Positions 17,617-25,313 of a stretch of DNA of 64,000 nucleotides are shown here, piece after piece. The notes under the pieces are model-generated. The model searched no databases and was not told where the DNA came from. It saw only the letters and a program-made list of their open reading frames with translations. Source of the DNA: Limibacterium fermenti (GTDB taxonomy: Bacteria > Bacteroidota > Bacteroidia > Bacteroidales > Dysgonomonadaceae); the NCBI RefSeq assembly GCF_041902845.1, contig NZ_CP159486.1, positions 1,612,001 to 1,676,000 on the forward strand, given 5' to 3'. The position numbers were made by a program, and so were the translations under genes. The stretch's first letter is position 1. Every line of letters starts with the position of its first letter.

Positions 17617-18771
17617 ATGAAAAGAGGAATTATTCTTGTCATATATATTTGTTGCATAGGTAGTATCATTTTTGCTCAGCAAAATGCTTCTTATCCTGAC
17701 GAGTCGACTTTACTCGAAAGAGTGGCCAAAGTAGAAAAGAAAGCCGACAAATTCAACTTCTTCCTCAATATGCATAGTAGCTTTGACAGTTATATCGATA
17801 ACGACGGGTTTCAAGGCTCCGGTTTTAATATGCGCCAATTCCGTATAGAAGCAAAAGGAAATATCAACGATTGGCTTTCTTACCGATGGAGGCAACGATT
17901 GAACAGGCCAAATGATGCCGGAAATGCTTTTGATAATATGCCCACTTCGATTGATGTTGCAGGAATAGGTGTCAAATTGTCCGATAAACTCTCGTTATTT
18001 GCCGGAAAACAATGTGCTGCCTACGGGGGAATTGAATTCGACTTGAATCCCATAGAAATTTATGAATATAGCGATATGATAGAATATATGAGCAATTTCC
18101 TTACAGGTATTAATATTGCGTATGATATCACACCGGCTCACCAATTGCAGTTTCAGGTATTAAACGGACTAAATAATACTTTCGAGAAAACGTATATCGC
18201 GCCCGGTATTGAAAAAAGTAAACTGCCTTTTGTCTATACGCTTAATTGGAACGGAAATATGTTCGGCGGAGCTTATAAAACTCGCTGGTCGGCCTCTATC
18301 ATGAGTGAAGCCAAAAGCAGGAATCAACTCTATTTAGCATTTGGCAATGATATTATATTCAGTCCTAAAGCAAATATGTTTTTTGATATCATGTATTCCC
18401 GGGAAGGTTTGGATCGGGAGGGTATTATGAGTACTATTTTACATGATGGAACAAGAAATGCGTTTGATGCCGGATACTTGTCGTTTGTTTCAAAATTCAA
18501 CTTCCGGGTTCATCCTTTATGGAATGTTTTTTTACAAGGAATCTACGAAACGGCTTCTTTAACCAAAACATATGATGAATTTGAAAAAGGAAAATATCGC
18601 ACATCACTGGGATATTTTACCGGAATCGAATATTATCCGATGGAAAGTAATCTGCATTTCTTTTTAACGTATGTAGGACGGGCTTTTCAATATGAAAAAA
18701 GAGCCGCTCTGACCGACTACCATACGAATAGAATTTCCGTAGGGTTCATTTATCAATTACCGATGTTTTAA
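17617..18771 (+). CDS. Outer-membrane porin (phosphate-selective porin O/P-like)
   Basis: 384 residues. A signal peptide (cleavage near IFAQQ) is followed by a short coiled-coil segment LLERVAKVEKKADKFNFF, as in Oms/OprO/P-type porins that trimerise through an N-terminal helix. The rest alternates hydrophobic and polar residues with aromatic-capped strands and ends in a typical outer-membrane C-terminus (VGFIYQLPMF, terminal Phe). It is the last gene of the aspA-dcu-ansB operon, 11 bp after ansB, and likely lets asparagine, aspartate or dicarboxylates across the outer membrane. The specificity is inferred from context only. Confidence 0.82.
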   Translation: MKRGIILVIYICCIGSIIFAQQNASYPDESTLLERVAKVEKKADKFNFFLNMHSSFDSYIDNDGFQGSGFNMRQFRIEAKGNINDWLSYRWRQRLNRPNDAGNAFDNMPTSIDVAGIGVKLSDKLSLFAGKQCAAYGGIEFDLNPIEIYEYSDMIEYMSNFLTGINIAYDITPAHQLQFQVLNGLNNTFEKTYIAPGIEKSKLPFVYTLNWNGNMFGGAYKTRWSASIMSEAKSRNQLYLAFGNDIIFSPKANMFFDIMYSREGLDREGIMSTILHDGTRNAFDAGYLSFVSKFNFRVHPLWNVFLQGIYETASLTKTYDEFEKGKYRTSLGYFTGIEYYPMESNLHFFLTYVGRAFQYEKRAALTDYHTNRISVGFIYQLPMF

Positions 18772-18844
18772 TGTTTTACCGGGTAGGCCGCATTGCGTAC
18801 CACCGGTTCGCCCAAAAGCAGAATTAAAGGCGCTTCTAATTGAA

Positions 18845-18886
18845 CCTGCGGAATCACGACGAGTGATTCCGCAGGCTATTTTTTTA
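18845..18886. terminator. Intrinsic terminator of the aspA operon (bidirectional)
   Basis: A perfect 13-bp stem CCTGCGGAATCAC / GTGATTCCGCAGG with loop GACGA, followed by seven T (18879-18885). It lies between the convergent porin and DUF3298 genes and can serve the plus strand, possibly both. Confidence 0.88.
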
Positions 18887-18891
18887 AAAGG

Positions 18892-19770
18892 TTATTCTTC
18901 CGAAATATTGTTGTGAATGAATTGCTCAACCGGACTGTTGGGCTTAAGGATGTCTTTTAGTTCGGAATAGGGTATCGTCACATCAATCACACCCATTGCA
19001 TAAGGGGCAATTTCGTATTGATTATATGAATAGTGGATACCTTCGTTACTCAGCCAAAAATTATTATTCGGAACGATATCCTCGACTTCGAAAAATCCTT
19101 CTGAAATCAACGAATCGGGGACGGTTACGTTATACTTTTTCATCAGATTACGGACGATTTTCTCCGTTAACGGCTTGAAATAGTTGGGGACAAAAAGGTC
19201 TTCTTCCGAAAGGGTCGTCAATTCGTTGAGATCGATATTGACGTAAGTCACGTGAAAAGAACCGTGTGCTCCGCCGGTATAATCGCTATACTCGACGGCA
19301 TAACTTAGCAGCGAGTCGTTTTGGAACAATATTCTATTATCGTTATTCATATAATACCAATACCAGGAAGGTGTTTTTCCTTCCAGACGGGTTTTATCGG
19401 TATAGAAATCATCTGCTAATACCCGATACTCTGCCGTATAGTCAGCGAGATATTTATCAACCGCTTCTTCAGCCGATAGACTATCGTATTTTTGATTGTT
19501 GAAAAATGTTCCTTTCACTATTTGTTGCAGGCGGGCTAAATCTTCCGGATTACGGAACTTTTTAGGATAAACAAATCCGATGCTCACATCCGAATACGGA
19601 AGAGTCGTATCGTTTTCCTGTTCCAATAAAGGAATTCTTTTCTCCACGCGGATCGTATCAAATTCGATCGAAAAGTCATCCCCCGCTTTTTTATCTTTAC
19701 AAGAAAAGAGAAGACCGAAAGAAAGGACTCCGAGAATAATAAAGAAAGAAGAGCCGTAATTTATTTTCAT
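18892..19770 (-). CDS. DUF4163/DUF3298 domain lipoprotein
   Basis: 292 residues from ATG 19770. A longer in-frame reading begins with GTG at 19806 inside the DUF4831 gene and is less likely. A lipobox (GLLFS-C) marks a lipoprotein. The middle (YTAEYRVLADDFY...WYYMNNDNRILFQNDSLLSYAVEYSDYTGGAHG) is a DUF4163-like region, and the following LNELTTLSEEDLFVPNYFKPLTEKIVRNL plus FWLSNEGIHYSYNQYEIAPYAMGVIDVTIPYSEL is the DUF3298 (RsiV-like) domain. In Firmicutes RsiV this domain binds lysozyme; whether that holds here is unknown. It follows DUF4831 by 10 bp and is probably co-transcribed with it. Confidence 0.85.
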   Translation of the reverse strand: MKINYGSSFFIILGVLSFGLLFSCKDKKAGDDFSIEFDTIRVEKRIPLLEQENDTTLPYSDVSIGFVYPKKFRNPEDLARLQQIVKGTFFNNQKYDSLSAEEAVDKYLADYTAEYRVLADDFYTDKTRLEGKTPSWYWYYMNNDNRILFQNDSLLSYAVEYSDYTGGAHGSFHVTYVNIDLNELTTLSEEDLFVPNYFKPLTEKIVRNLMKKYNVTVPDSLISEGFFEVEDIVPNNNFWLSNEGIHYSYNQYEIAPYAMGVIDVTIPYSELKDILKPNSPVEQFIHNNISEE

Positions 19771-19780
19771 ACGATATTTA

Positions 19781-20854
19781 TTATTGAATAATTTGTTTGA
19801 TGGCACCCAATTCAGGGTAGAAAATCACCTTAATGGGTTGCTTGAAATTGTCGAACATTTTTTTGACGAGGACATCTTGTGTTCCGTATTGTACCACATC
19901 TACATCCAATGATTGTTTGCGCTCATTCAGTTCTATGGTGAGGAGCGCCTTACCCGGAATATTGTATACCAATCCTTCCGTTAATTTCTTTTCCAGCCGA
20001 TCGCGGTCTTTTTCCGATAAGGGCAAATCGACTTTGGGCGTTTTGCTTTCTAATGATAAATAAAGGGGCGCTCCGGCTAAATTATCTTTGTCCAACGGGC
20101 CTAATTTTTCCGAAAAACGAGCGACGACCTTCCGCGTAATATTTTTCTCATCGGGAGTTAACGACACCGCATGAATAAAATATTCCGTATGGACACTACC
20201 AGCAAAGAGTTCTGTAAGCGCTTTCTCCTGATTATTCAATTCTTCCATGACCACTTTATAGGCATTTCCGTCGGGAGGCATCGATTCGGCTTCTCCGGTA
20301 AGGATATCGTTGCTGCTCCGGCGTAATTGAAGGATTTGCTTCGATACCAGTTCTGCTTGTTTTGCCGTCGATCCGGCCAGAAGTATTTCTTCCGAAAAGA
20401 AGCGATGCGGATTGGATGAGGGAACGGTGGACGGCGGAACTTCCATTTCTTGTGCCGTTGCCTGTTCCGGTTGAGCATTTACCGAACAAATAACCCCGTC
20501 TTCACGCAGATAGACATAAGGCTCCAACGTGTTGGAGCGGAATTCGATCATAAAGGAATTCGTTTTGTCGGCAATGCCTTTATTGGCCACCTTTATATCC
20601 TCTACGCTATAAACCGATTTGCTTTCGGTAATCGGTTTTTCAATGCCCAAGTAGCGTTGGGCATATTGATAAAAATCGCCACGCTGATACGTGGTCTTTT
20701 TAACTAACAGTTTTATTTCGAACGATGTTTTGGGAAGCGAATAGACGATTCCGTAATCGTTCGCTTTAACGGCATTCACCCGCGTGGTTTTTTGTCCGTA
20801 AGCCGTGACGAATATTGCTAAACAAGCTAAGAGTAACAGATGTATTCTTCTCAT
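19781..20854 (-). CDS. DUF4831 family exported protein
   Basis: 357 residues with a signal peptide (MRRIHLLLLACLAIFVTAYGQ). It has the features of the Bacteroidetes DUF4831 family: GIVYSLPKTSFEIKLLVKKTTYQRGDFYQYAQRYLGIEKPI near the N-terminus and a C-terminal PGKALLTIELNERKQSLDVDVVQYGTQDVLVKKMFDNFKQPIKVIFYPELG. No enzymatic motif is visible and no function is established. It lies between pheS (19 bp upstream) and the DUF3298 lipoprotein. The link to pheS is probably positional only. Confidence 0.85.
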   Translation of the reverse strand: MRRIHLLLLACLAIFVTAYGQKTTRVNAVKANDYGIVYSLPKTSFEIKLLVKKTTYQRGDFYQYAQRYLGIEKPITESKSVYSVEDIKVANKGIADKTNSFMIEFRSNTLEPYVYLREDGVICSVNAQPEQATAQEMEVPPSTVPSSNPHRFFSEEILLAGSTAKQAELVSKQILQLRRSSNDILTGEAESMPPDGNAYKVVMEELNNQEKALTELFAGSVHTEYFIHAVSLTPDEKNITRKVVARFSEKLGPLDKDNLAGAPLYLSLESKTPKVDLPLSEKDRDRLEKKLTEGLVYNIPGKALLTIELNERKQSLDVDVVQYGTQDVLVKKMFDNFKQPIKVIFYPELGAIKQIIQ

Positions 20855-20873
20855 AACAGAGGAAAATTAAAGT

Positions 20874-21899
20874 TTAATAAGCCGATTCAAACTGATGAAG
20901 GAAGCGGATGTCGTTATCAAAAAATAACCGTATATCGTTAATCTGATACTTCAGCATCGCAATGCGTTCGATGCCCATCCCTAAAGCATAGCCCGAATAC
21001 ACACTACTGTCGATACCGCAATTTTCAAGGACGTTGGGATCGACCATGCCGCATCCCATGATTTCCACCCATCCCGTATGCTTACAGATATTGCATCCTT
21101 TTCCGCCGCAAATATGGCAGGAAATATCCATTTCGGCGCTGGGCTCTGTAAAAGGGAAATAAGACGGCCGCAAACGGATACGCGTATTGGAACCGAACAT
21201 CTCTTTTGCGAAGAAAAGCAAGGCCTGCTTCAAGTCGGCAAACGATACATTCTTATCGATATACAATGCTTCCACCTGATGGAAAAAACAATGAGCCCGG
21301 GCAGAAATGGCTTCGTTTCTATATACCCGTCCCGGACAGATGATGCGAATAGGCGGTTGTGTTTTTTCCATTACCCGCGTTTGCACCGAAGAAGTATGCG
21401 TACGCAGCAATATATCGGGATTGCTTTGAACGAAAAAAGTATCCTGCATATCGCGCGCCGGATGATCTTCTGCAAAATTCAACGAAGAAAAAACATGCCA
21501 ATCGTCTTCCACTTCGGGGCCTTCGGCAATGGAAAAGCCCAAACGCTTAAAGATAGAGCAAATTTCTTCTTTGACCAACGAGATAGGATGGCGCGTGCCC
21601 AAAGGAATAGGATATGAAGTGCGAGTAAGATCTATTTCGCCGGATGAAGACGAGGAAGTCTCGAATTGATCTTTCAGCGATTGTATTTTGTGCTGTGTTT
21701 TCTGCTTTAATTCATTCAGGTTTTTACCTACTTCCCGTTTTTGGTCGGAAGGGATATTCCGAAACTCTTCCATCAAAGAAGACACGATGCCTTTTTTACT
21801 GAGATATTTAATGCGCAAGGCTTCCAGTTCCTCGGCTCCGGAAGCGGTTAGTTTGTCAATTTCTACAAGAAGTCCTTCTATTTTTTCAGTTATATTCAT
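20874..21899 (-). CDS. pheS: Phenylalanine-tRNA ligase alpha subunit
   Basis: 341 residues, normal for the catalytic alpha chain that activates phenylalanine and charges tRNA-Phe as an alpha2beta2 enzyme. The N-terminal coiled-coil (IEGLLVEIDKLTASGAEELEALRIKYLSKKGIVSSLMEEF) is followed by the class II core: HPISLVKEEICSIFKRLGFSIAEGPEVEDDWHVF (motif 1 region), GRVYRNEAISARAHCFFHQVEALYIDKNVSFADLK (motif 2) and GMGIERIAMLKYQINDIRLFFDND (motif 3). The CHICGGKGCNICKHTGWVEIMGCGMV stretch includes a cysteine-rich insert. pheT is not in this window. A TATTTTTG box at 21930-21937 on the minus strand may be its -7 element. Confidence 0.97.
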   Translation of the reverse strand: MNITEKIEGLLVEIDKLTASGAEELEALRIKYLSKKGIVSSLMEEFRNIPSDQKREVGKNLNELKQKTQHKIQSLKDQFETSSSSSGEIDLTRTSYPIPLGTRHPISLVKEEICSIFKRLGFSIAEGPEVEDDWHVFSSLNFAEDHPARDMQDTFFVQSNPDILLRTHTSSVQTRVMEKTQPPIRIICPGRVYRNEAISARAHCFFHQVEALYIDKNVSFADLKQALLFFAKEMFGSNTRIRLRPSYFPFTEPSAEMDISCHICGGKGCNICKHTGWVEIMGCGMVDPNVLENCGIDSSVYSGYALGMGIERIAMLKYQINDIRLFFDNDIRFLHQFESAY

Positions 21900-22013
21900 T
21901 GCGAATAGCCATAAAATGATTCAATTGTACAAAAATACACTTTTTCTGACGATTCGCTGGTCTTTTAAGGAAAAGATTTGTGAACAATACTCGGTTTGTA
22001 AGGGCGAAATATG

Positions 22014-22021
22014 TATTTTTG
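22014..22021 (+). promoter_or_regulatory. -7 promoter element (TATTTTTG) of tilS
   Basis: The box ends 24 bp before ATG 22045. The nearest upstream TTG (21996-21998) is only 15 nt away, so the -33 part is unclear. Confidence 0.5.
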
Positions 22022-22044
22022 CCGATGCAAGAATCATTTTACAG

Positions 22045-23364
22045 ATGCTGAACAGGGTACGGAGATTTATCGGGCAAAATAACTTGTTGACGCCGCATGC
22101 TAAAGTCATTGTGGGCTTAAGCGGCGGAATGGATTCGATGGTGTTGCTCGATGTGCTGATAAAGTTGGGGTACGAGTGTATGGCGGCTCACTGTCATTTC
22201 CATTTGCGGGGAGCCGAATCCGACCGGGATGCCGGCTTCGTGAAGGAATGGTGTGAGCGTCACGATATCAATTTAAAGACCATCGATTTTGATACTTTCG
22301 CATATGCCGGCCGCAAGAAGATTTCGGTAGAGATGGCTGCCCGGGAATTACGTTACGACTGGTTTGAAACGCTTCGCCGGGAATATCAACCGCAAGCCGT
22401 CGCCATCGCCCATCATCAGGATGATTCGGTCGAAACGGTATTACTCAATTTAGTACGTGGTACGGGAATCAGAGGATTAACAGGCATCGCCGCGAAGAAC
22501 GGTTATATTGTCCGTCCGTTGTTGTGCCTGACACGTGCAGAAGTGGAACACTATGTGAAAGAGCACGCTATCCCGTATGTGACAGACAGTACCAACAACG
22601 ATGATTATTACTTGAGAAATGCCTTGCGGTTAAACATTATTCCGGCGCTGGAGAAACTGAATCCCTCGGTCAAGGACTCTATTTTCAACACGTCGCGCCA
22701 TCTTGCGGAAGTAAAAAAGGTGTACGATGATTCTATCTGCAAAGCTGTGAAAGACGTTTACCGGAAGGATAAGATCGATATCGAGGTCCTGTTGGAAACG
22801 GTGTCGCCTTCGGCCGTATTATATGAGATATTATCGCCTTTAGGATTCACCCCCTCCACGATAGATGATGCGCTGGAGAGTGTGAATGCTATTTCGGGAA
22901 AAACTTTCTATTCCGACGGTTACCGGTTGATAAAAGATCGTTCTTATTTCATTTTGGATCGCCTTTCCTCCTCAGAAAATGATGTCCGCGAGTATACTAT
23001 CGGTGCGGAGACGAGCCAAATTACTTCGCCCGTACATTTAGATATCCGGATAGAAAAGAGAGGTGTAAAGTTAGACAAGTCACCGCTTACGTTATCGGCC
23101 GATATGGACAAGCTTTCTTTTCCGTTGCTCCTTCGCAAATGGAACGCCGGCGATTGGTTCGTTCCGTTCGGAATGAAAGGGAAGAAGAAGCTGAGCGATT
23201 ATTTCAATGACCGTAAATTCAGTTTGAAAGATAAAGAAGACGTATGGATACTTACATCAAAAGACGATATTGTTTGGATCGTGGGAAAGCGCGCTGATAA
23301 CCGGTTTAGAATAAGTGAGAAAACCGATCGGGTTTTCATTATAGAATATAGACAAGGCGATTGA
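22045..23364 (+). CDS. tilS: tRNA(Ile)-lysidine synthase
   Basis: 439 residues from ATG 22045; the frame is open further upstream, but that part overlaps pheS and the promoter box at 22014. The PP-loop ATP-binding motif VGLSGGMDSM is at about residues 23-32, with the family blocks AAHCHFHLRGAESDRDAGFVKEWC and AIAHHQDDSVETVLLNLVRGTGIRGLTGI. The C-terminal TilS domain (LRKWNAGDWFVPFGMKGKKKLSDYFNDRKFSLKDKE) is complete. The enzyme converts C34 of the CAU-anticodon tRNA-Ile to lysidine, so AUA is read correctly, and is essential in most bacteria. Confidence 0.96.
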   Translation: MLNRVRRFIGQNNLLTPHAKVIVGLSGGMDSMVLLDVLIKLGYECMAAHCHFHLRGAESDRDAGFVKEWCERHDINLKTIDFDTFAYAGRKKISVEMAARELRYDWFETLRREYQPQAVAIAHHQDDSVETVLLNLVRGTGIRGLTGIAAKNGYIVRPLLCLTRAEVEHYVKEHAIPYVTDSTNNDDYYLRNALRLNIIPALEKLNPSVKDSIFNTSRHLAEVKKVYDDSICKAVKDVYRKDKIDIEVLLETVSPSAVLYEILSPLGFTPSTIDDALESVNAISGKTFYSDGYRLIKDRSYFILDRLSSSENDVREYTIGAETSQITSPVHLDIRIEKRGVKLDKSPLTLSADMDKLSFPLLLRKWNAGDWFVPFGMKGKKKLSDYFNDRKFSLKDKEDVWILTSKDDIVWIVGKRADNRFRISEKTDRVFIIEYRQGD

Positions 23365-23478
23365 ATTTATATTAATTAATGAATCTTTTTCTTTTTTTGT
23401 GCAGCTTTTTTGAAGAATCTTCATCTATTAGATAAAACATTCTATTTTGATTTTTGTTATAAATAATAAAACGAATCG

Positions 23479-23616
23479 ATGAAAACAAATACATTTAAAG
23501 ACATTTTGACCGTAGCGGCACTGACCGGGATTGCTTATTATATTGCGCGTTATTATCATCAAAAAAAACAACGTGATAAAGAGTCTCGTGAATTTCTTCA
23601 TTTCCAACTCTTTTAA
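23479..23616 (+). CDS. 45-residue putative single-pass membrane peptide
   Basis: A short ORF starting MKTNTFKDILTV and ending EFLHFQLF. A hydrophobic stretch (ILTVAALTGIAYYIARYY, about residues 9-26) is followed by a basic/charged tail (HQKKQRDKESR), which gives one membrane helix with a cytosolic C-terminus. It lies 115 bp after tilS and ends 30 bp before a hairpin at 23646. No family is recognised. The positive-inside pattern and clean ORF favour a real gene, but no Shine-Dalgarno sequence is obvious, which is common in this phylum. Confidence 0.5.
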   Translation: MKTNTFKDILTVAALTGIAYYIARYYHQKKQRDKESREFLHFQLF

Positions 23617-23645
23617 GACTCATTTATTACCCGATTAAACGTTAC

Positions 23646-23674
23646 CGAGGGTGTTGCTTGAAGCGACGCCCTCG
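23646..23674. terminator. Hairpin of the REP-like family, copy 2
   Basis: A 12-bp stem CGAGGGTGTTGC / GCGACGCCCTCG (two G-U pairs on one strand) with loop TTGAA. It closes the tilS/small-peptide unit. The core GGGYGTYGCTT resembles copies 1 and 3. Confidence 0.7.
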
Positions 23675-23720
23675 ATGAGTTTACAAATACTGACTCTTTT
23701 TTAAGCGATGGGGATTGTCT

Positions 23721-23750
23721 TTGTTCTTTTCTCTCTTTTTGTTACCTTTG
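23721..23750 (+). promoter_or_regulatory. Promoter of serS
   Basis: TTG 23721-23723, a 19-nt spacer, TACCTTTG 23743-23750. A near-cognate reading that starts at 23752 would lie before the expected transcription start, so ATG 23800 is the start codon. Confidence 0.8.
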
Positions 23751-23799
23751 CATGTTTATTAATTCCGAAAAAACTATTGATACATTATTATTAATTATT

Positions 23800-25071
23800 A
23801 TGCTCTCACTTAAAGTTATAAAGAATGATCCGGAAGAGGTGATCAAAAGATTAGCGAAAAAGCATTTTGATGCGGAAGCCATTATTCACGAGATCGTAGC
23901 ATTGGATGAATTGCGGAGGACTACCCAAACGAGTCTCGATCAATTATTATCGGAGATAAACACTCACTCGCGCTCCATCGGACAACTCATGAAAGAAGGC
24001 CGCAAGGAAGAAGCCGAAAAGGTACGTTCCAACGTAGGTGAGTTGAAGGAAACGTCGAAAACCTATGAGGCCACCTTGAAAGATGCGGAAGAAAAAATGC
24101 ACCGTTTATTAGTAACCATTCCCAATTTGCCCCACGAGTCGGTTCCCGAAGGAAAAGGTTCCGAAGACAATGCGATTGAAAAGACGGGAGGAACGATTCC
24201 TACTTTATCGGCCGAAGCGCTGCCGCATTGGGAATTAGCAAAAAAATACGATATCATCGATTTCGAATTAGGGGTGAAAATTTCCGGCGCGGGTTTCCCT
24301 GTTTATAAAGGAAAAGGCGCCCGTTTGCAACGTTCGTTGATTAATTTCTTTTTGGATTGCGCCCGCGACGAGGGATTTACCGAAATACAACCTCCTTATG
24401 TGGTGAATGCCGCATCGGGATTCGGAACCGGGCAATTGCCGGATAAAGACAGCCAGATGTATCATGTGGATTTGGACGATTTATATCTGATCCCTACGGC
24501 GGAGGTCCCGGTGACGAATATTTACCGCGATGTCATTCTGGAGGAAAAAGACCTGCCGATAAAAAATACGGCTTATTCGGCCTGTTTCCGCCGCGAAGCC
24601 GGATCGTACGGTAAGGATGTGCGCGGATTAAACCGATTGCACCAATTCGACAAAGTGGAAATCGTATGCATCGAAAAGCCGGAAAACTCCTACGCCCGGC
24701 TGGAAGATATGGTGCGATACGTACAGACGCTGGTTGAAAAACTCGAATTGCCGTGGCGTATTTTGCGTCTTTGCGGGGGCGACTTGAGCTTTACATCGGC
24801 CTTGACCTTCGATTTCGAAGTGTTTTCGGCCGCTCAGCAGCGTTGGCTGGAAGTCAGTTCGGTATCCAATTTCGAAAGCTATCAGGCCAACCGGTTGAAG
24901 TGCCGTTATCGCGATGAGCACCGCAAGACTCAGTTATGTCACACGCTTAACGGCAGCGCTTTAGCTTTGCCCCGCATCATGGCGGCGCTGCTGGAGAATA
25001 ATCAAACCCCATCAGGAATAACGATACCGGAAGTATTGGTACCCTATACCGGTTTTTCGGTTATCGATTGA
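23800..25071 (+). CDS. serS: Serine-tRNA ligase
   Basis: 423 residues, the standard bacterial length, using ATG 23800. The N-terminal long coiled-coil arm that clamps the tRNA-Ser variable arm spans about residues 25-105 (IHEIVALDELRRTTQTSLDQLLSEINTHSRSIGQLMKEGRKEEAEKVRSN). The class II catalytic core follows: TEIQPPYVVNAASGFGTGQLPDK, then YSACFRREAGSYGKDVRGLNRLHQFDKVEIV (motif 2) and LNGSALALPRIMAALLENNQ (motif 3). It charges tRNA-Ser and, where present, tRNA-Sec. It has its own promoter and terminator (25108-25139). Confidence 0.97.
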   Translation: MLSLKVIKNDPEEVIKRLAKKHFDAEAIIHEIVALDELRRTTQTSLDQLLSEINTHSRSIGQLMKEGRKEEAEKVRSNVGELKETSKTYEATLKDAEEKMHRLLVTIPNLPHESVPEGKGSEDNAIEKTGGTIPTLSAEALPHWELAKKYDIIDFELGVKISGAGFPVYKGKGARLQRSLINFFLDCARDEGFTEIQPPYVVNAASGFGTGQLPDKDSQMYHVDLDDLYLIPTAEVPVTNIYRDVILEEKDLPIKNTAYSACFRREAGSYGKDVRGLNRLHQFDKVEIVCIEKPENSYARLEDMVRYVQTLVEKLELPWRILRLCGGDLSFTSALTFDFEVFSAAQQRWLEVSSVSNFESYQANRLKCRYRDEHRKTQLCHTLNGSALALPRIMAALLENNQTPSGITIPEVLVPYTGFSVID

Positions 25072-25107
25072 TACTTTTTTACCCCCATGGTAAAAAATTC
25101 TATTTAG

Positions 25108-25139
25108 CGGACTACACGGGATGTGCGGTCCGTTTTTTT
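25108..25139 (+). terminator. Intrinsic terminator of serS
   Basis: CGGACTACAC and GTGCGGTCCG form a 10-bp stem with one mismatch and one wobble around a GGGAT loop, followed by seven T. Confidence 0.88.
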
Positions 25140-25244
25140 ATTTATCCGTCAAACGAATGGAGCCGTTAGATGGGAACGCCATAAGAGCTACATTCCAGGA
25201 AAAACGGTGTTTGTCGATGAAATGACGGCGTTTGTCTATTCCTT

Positions 25245-25275
25245 TTGTATAGGGACAGAAAGGAGTGTATTTTTG
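25245..25275 (+). promoter_or_regulatory. Promoter of the outer-membrane receptor / two-component operon
   Basis: TTG 25245-25247, a 20-nt spacer and TATTTTTG 25268-25275. The TTG is also the first possible start codon of the long reading frame, which shows that the true start (25314) is further downstream. Confidence 0.8.
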
Positions 25276-25313
25276 TGAAAATTTGGTTAGAAGGAAATAA
25301 ACGTCAAAAATAT

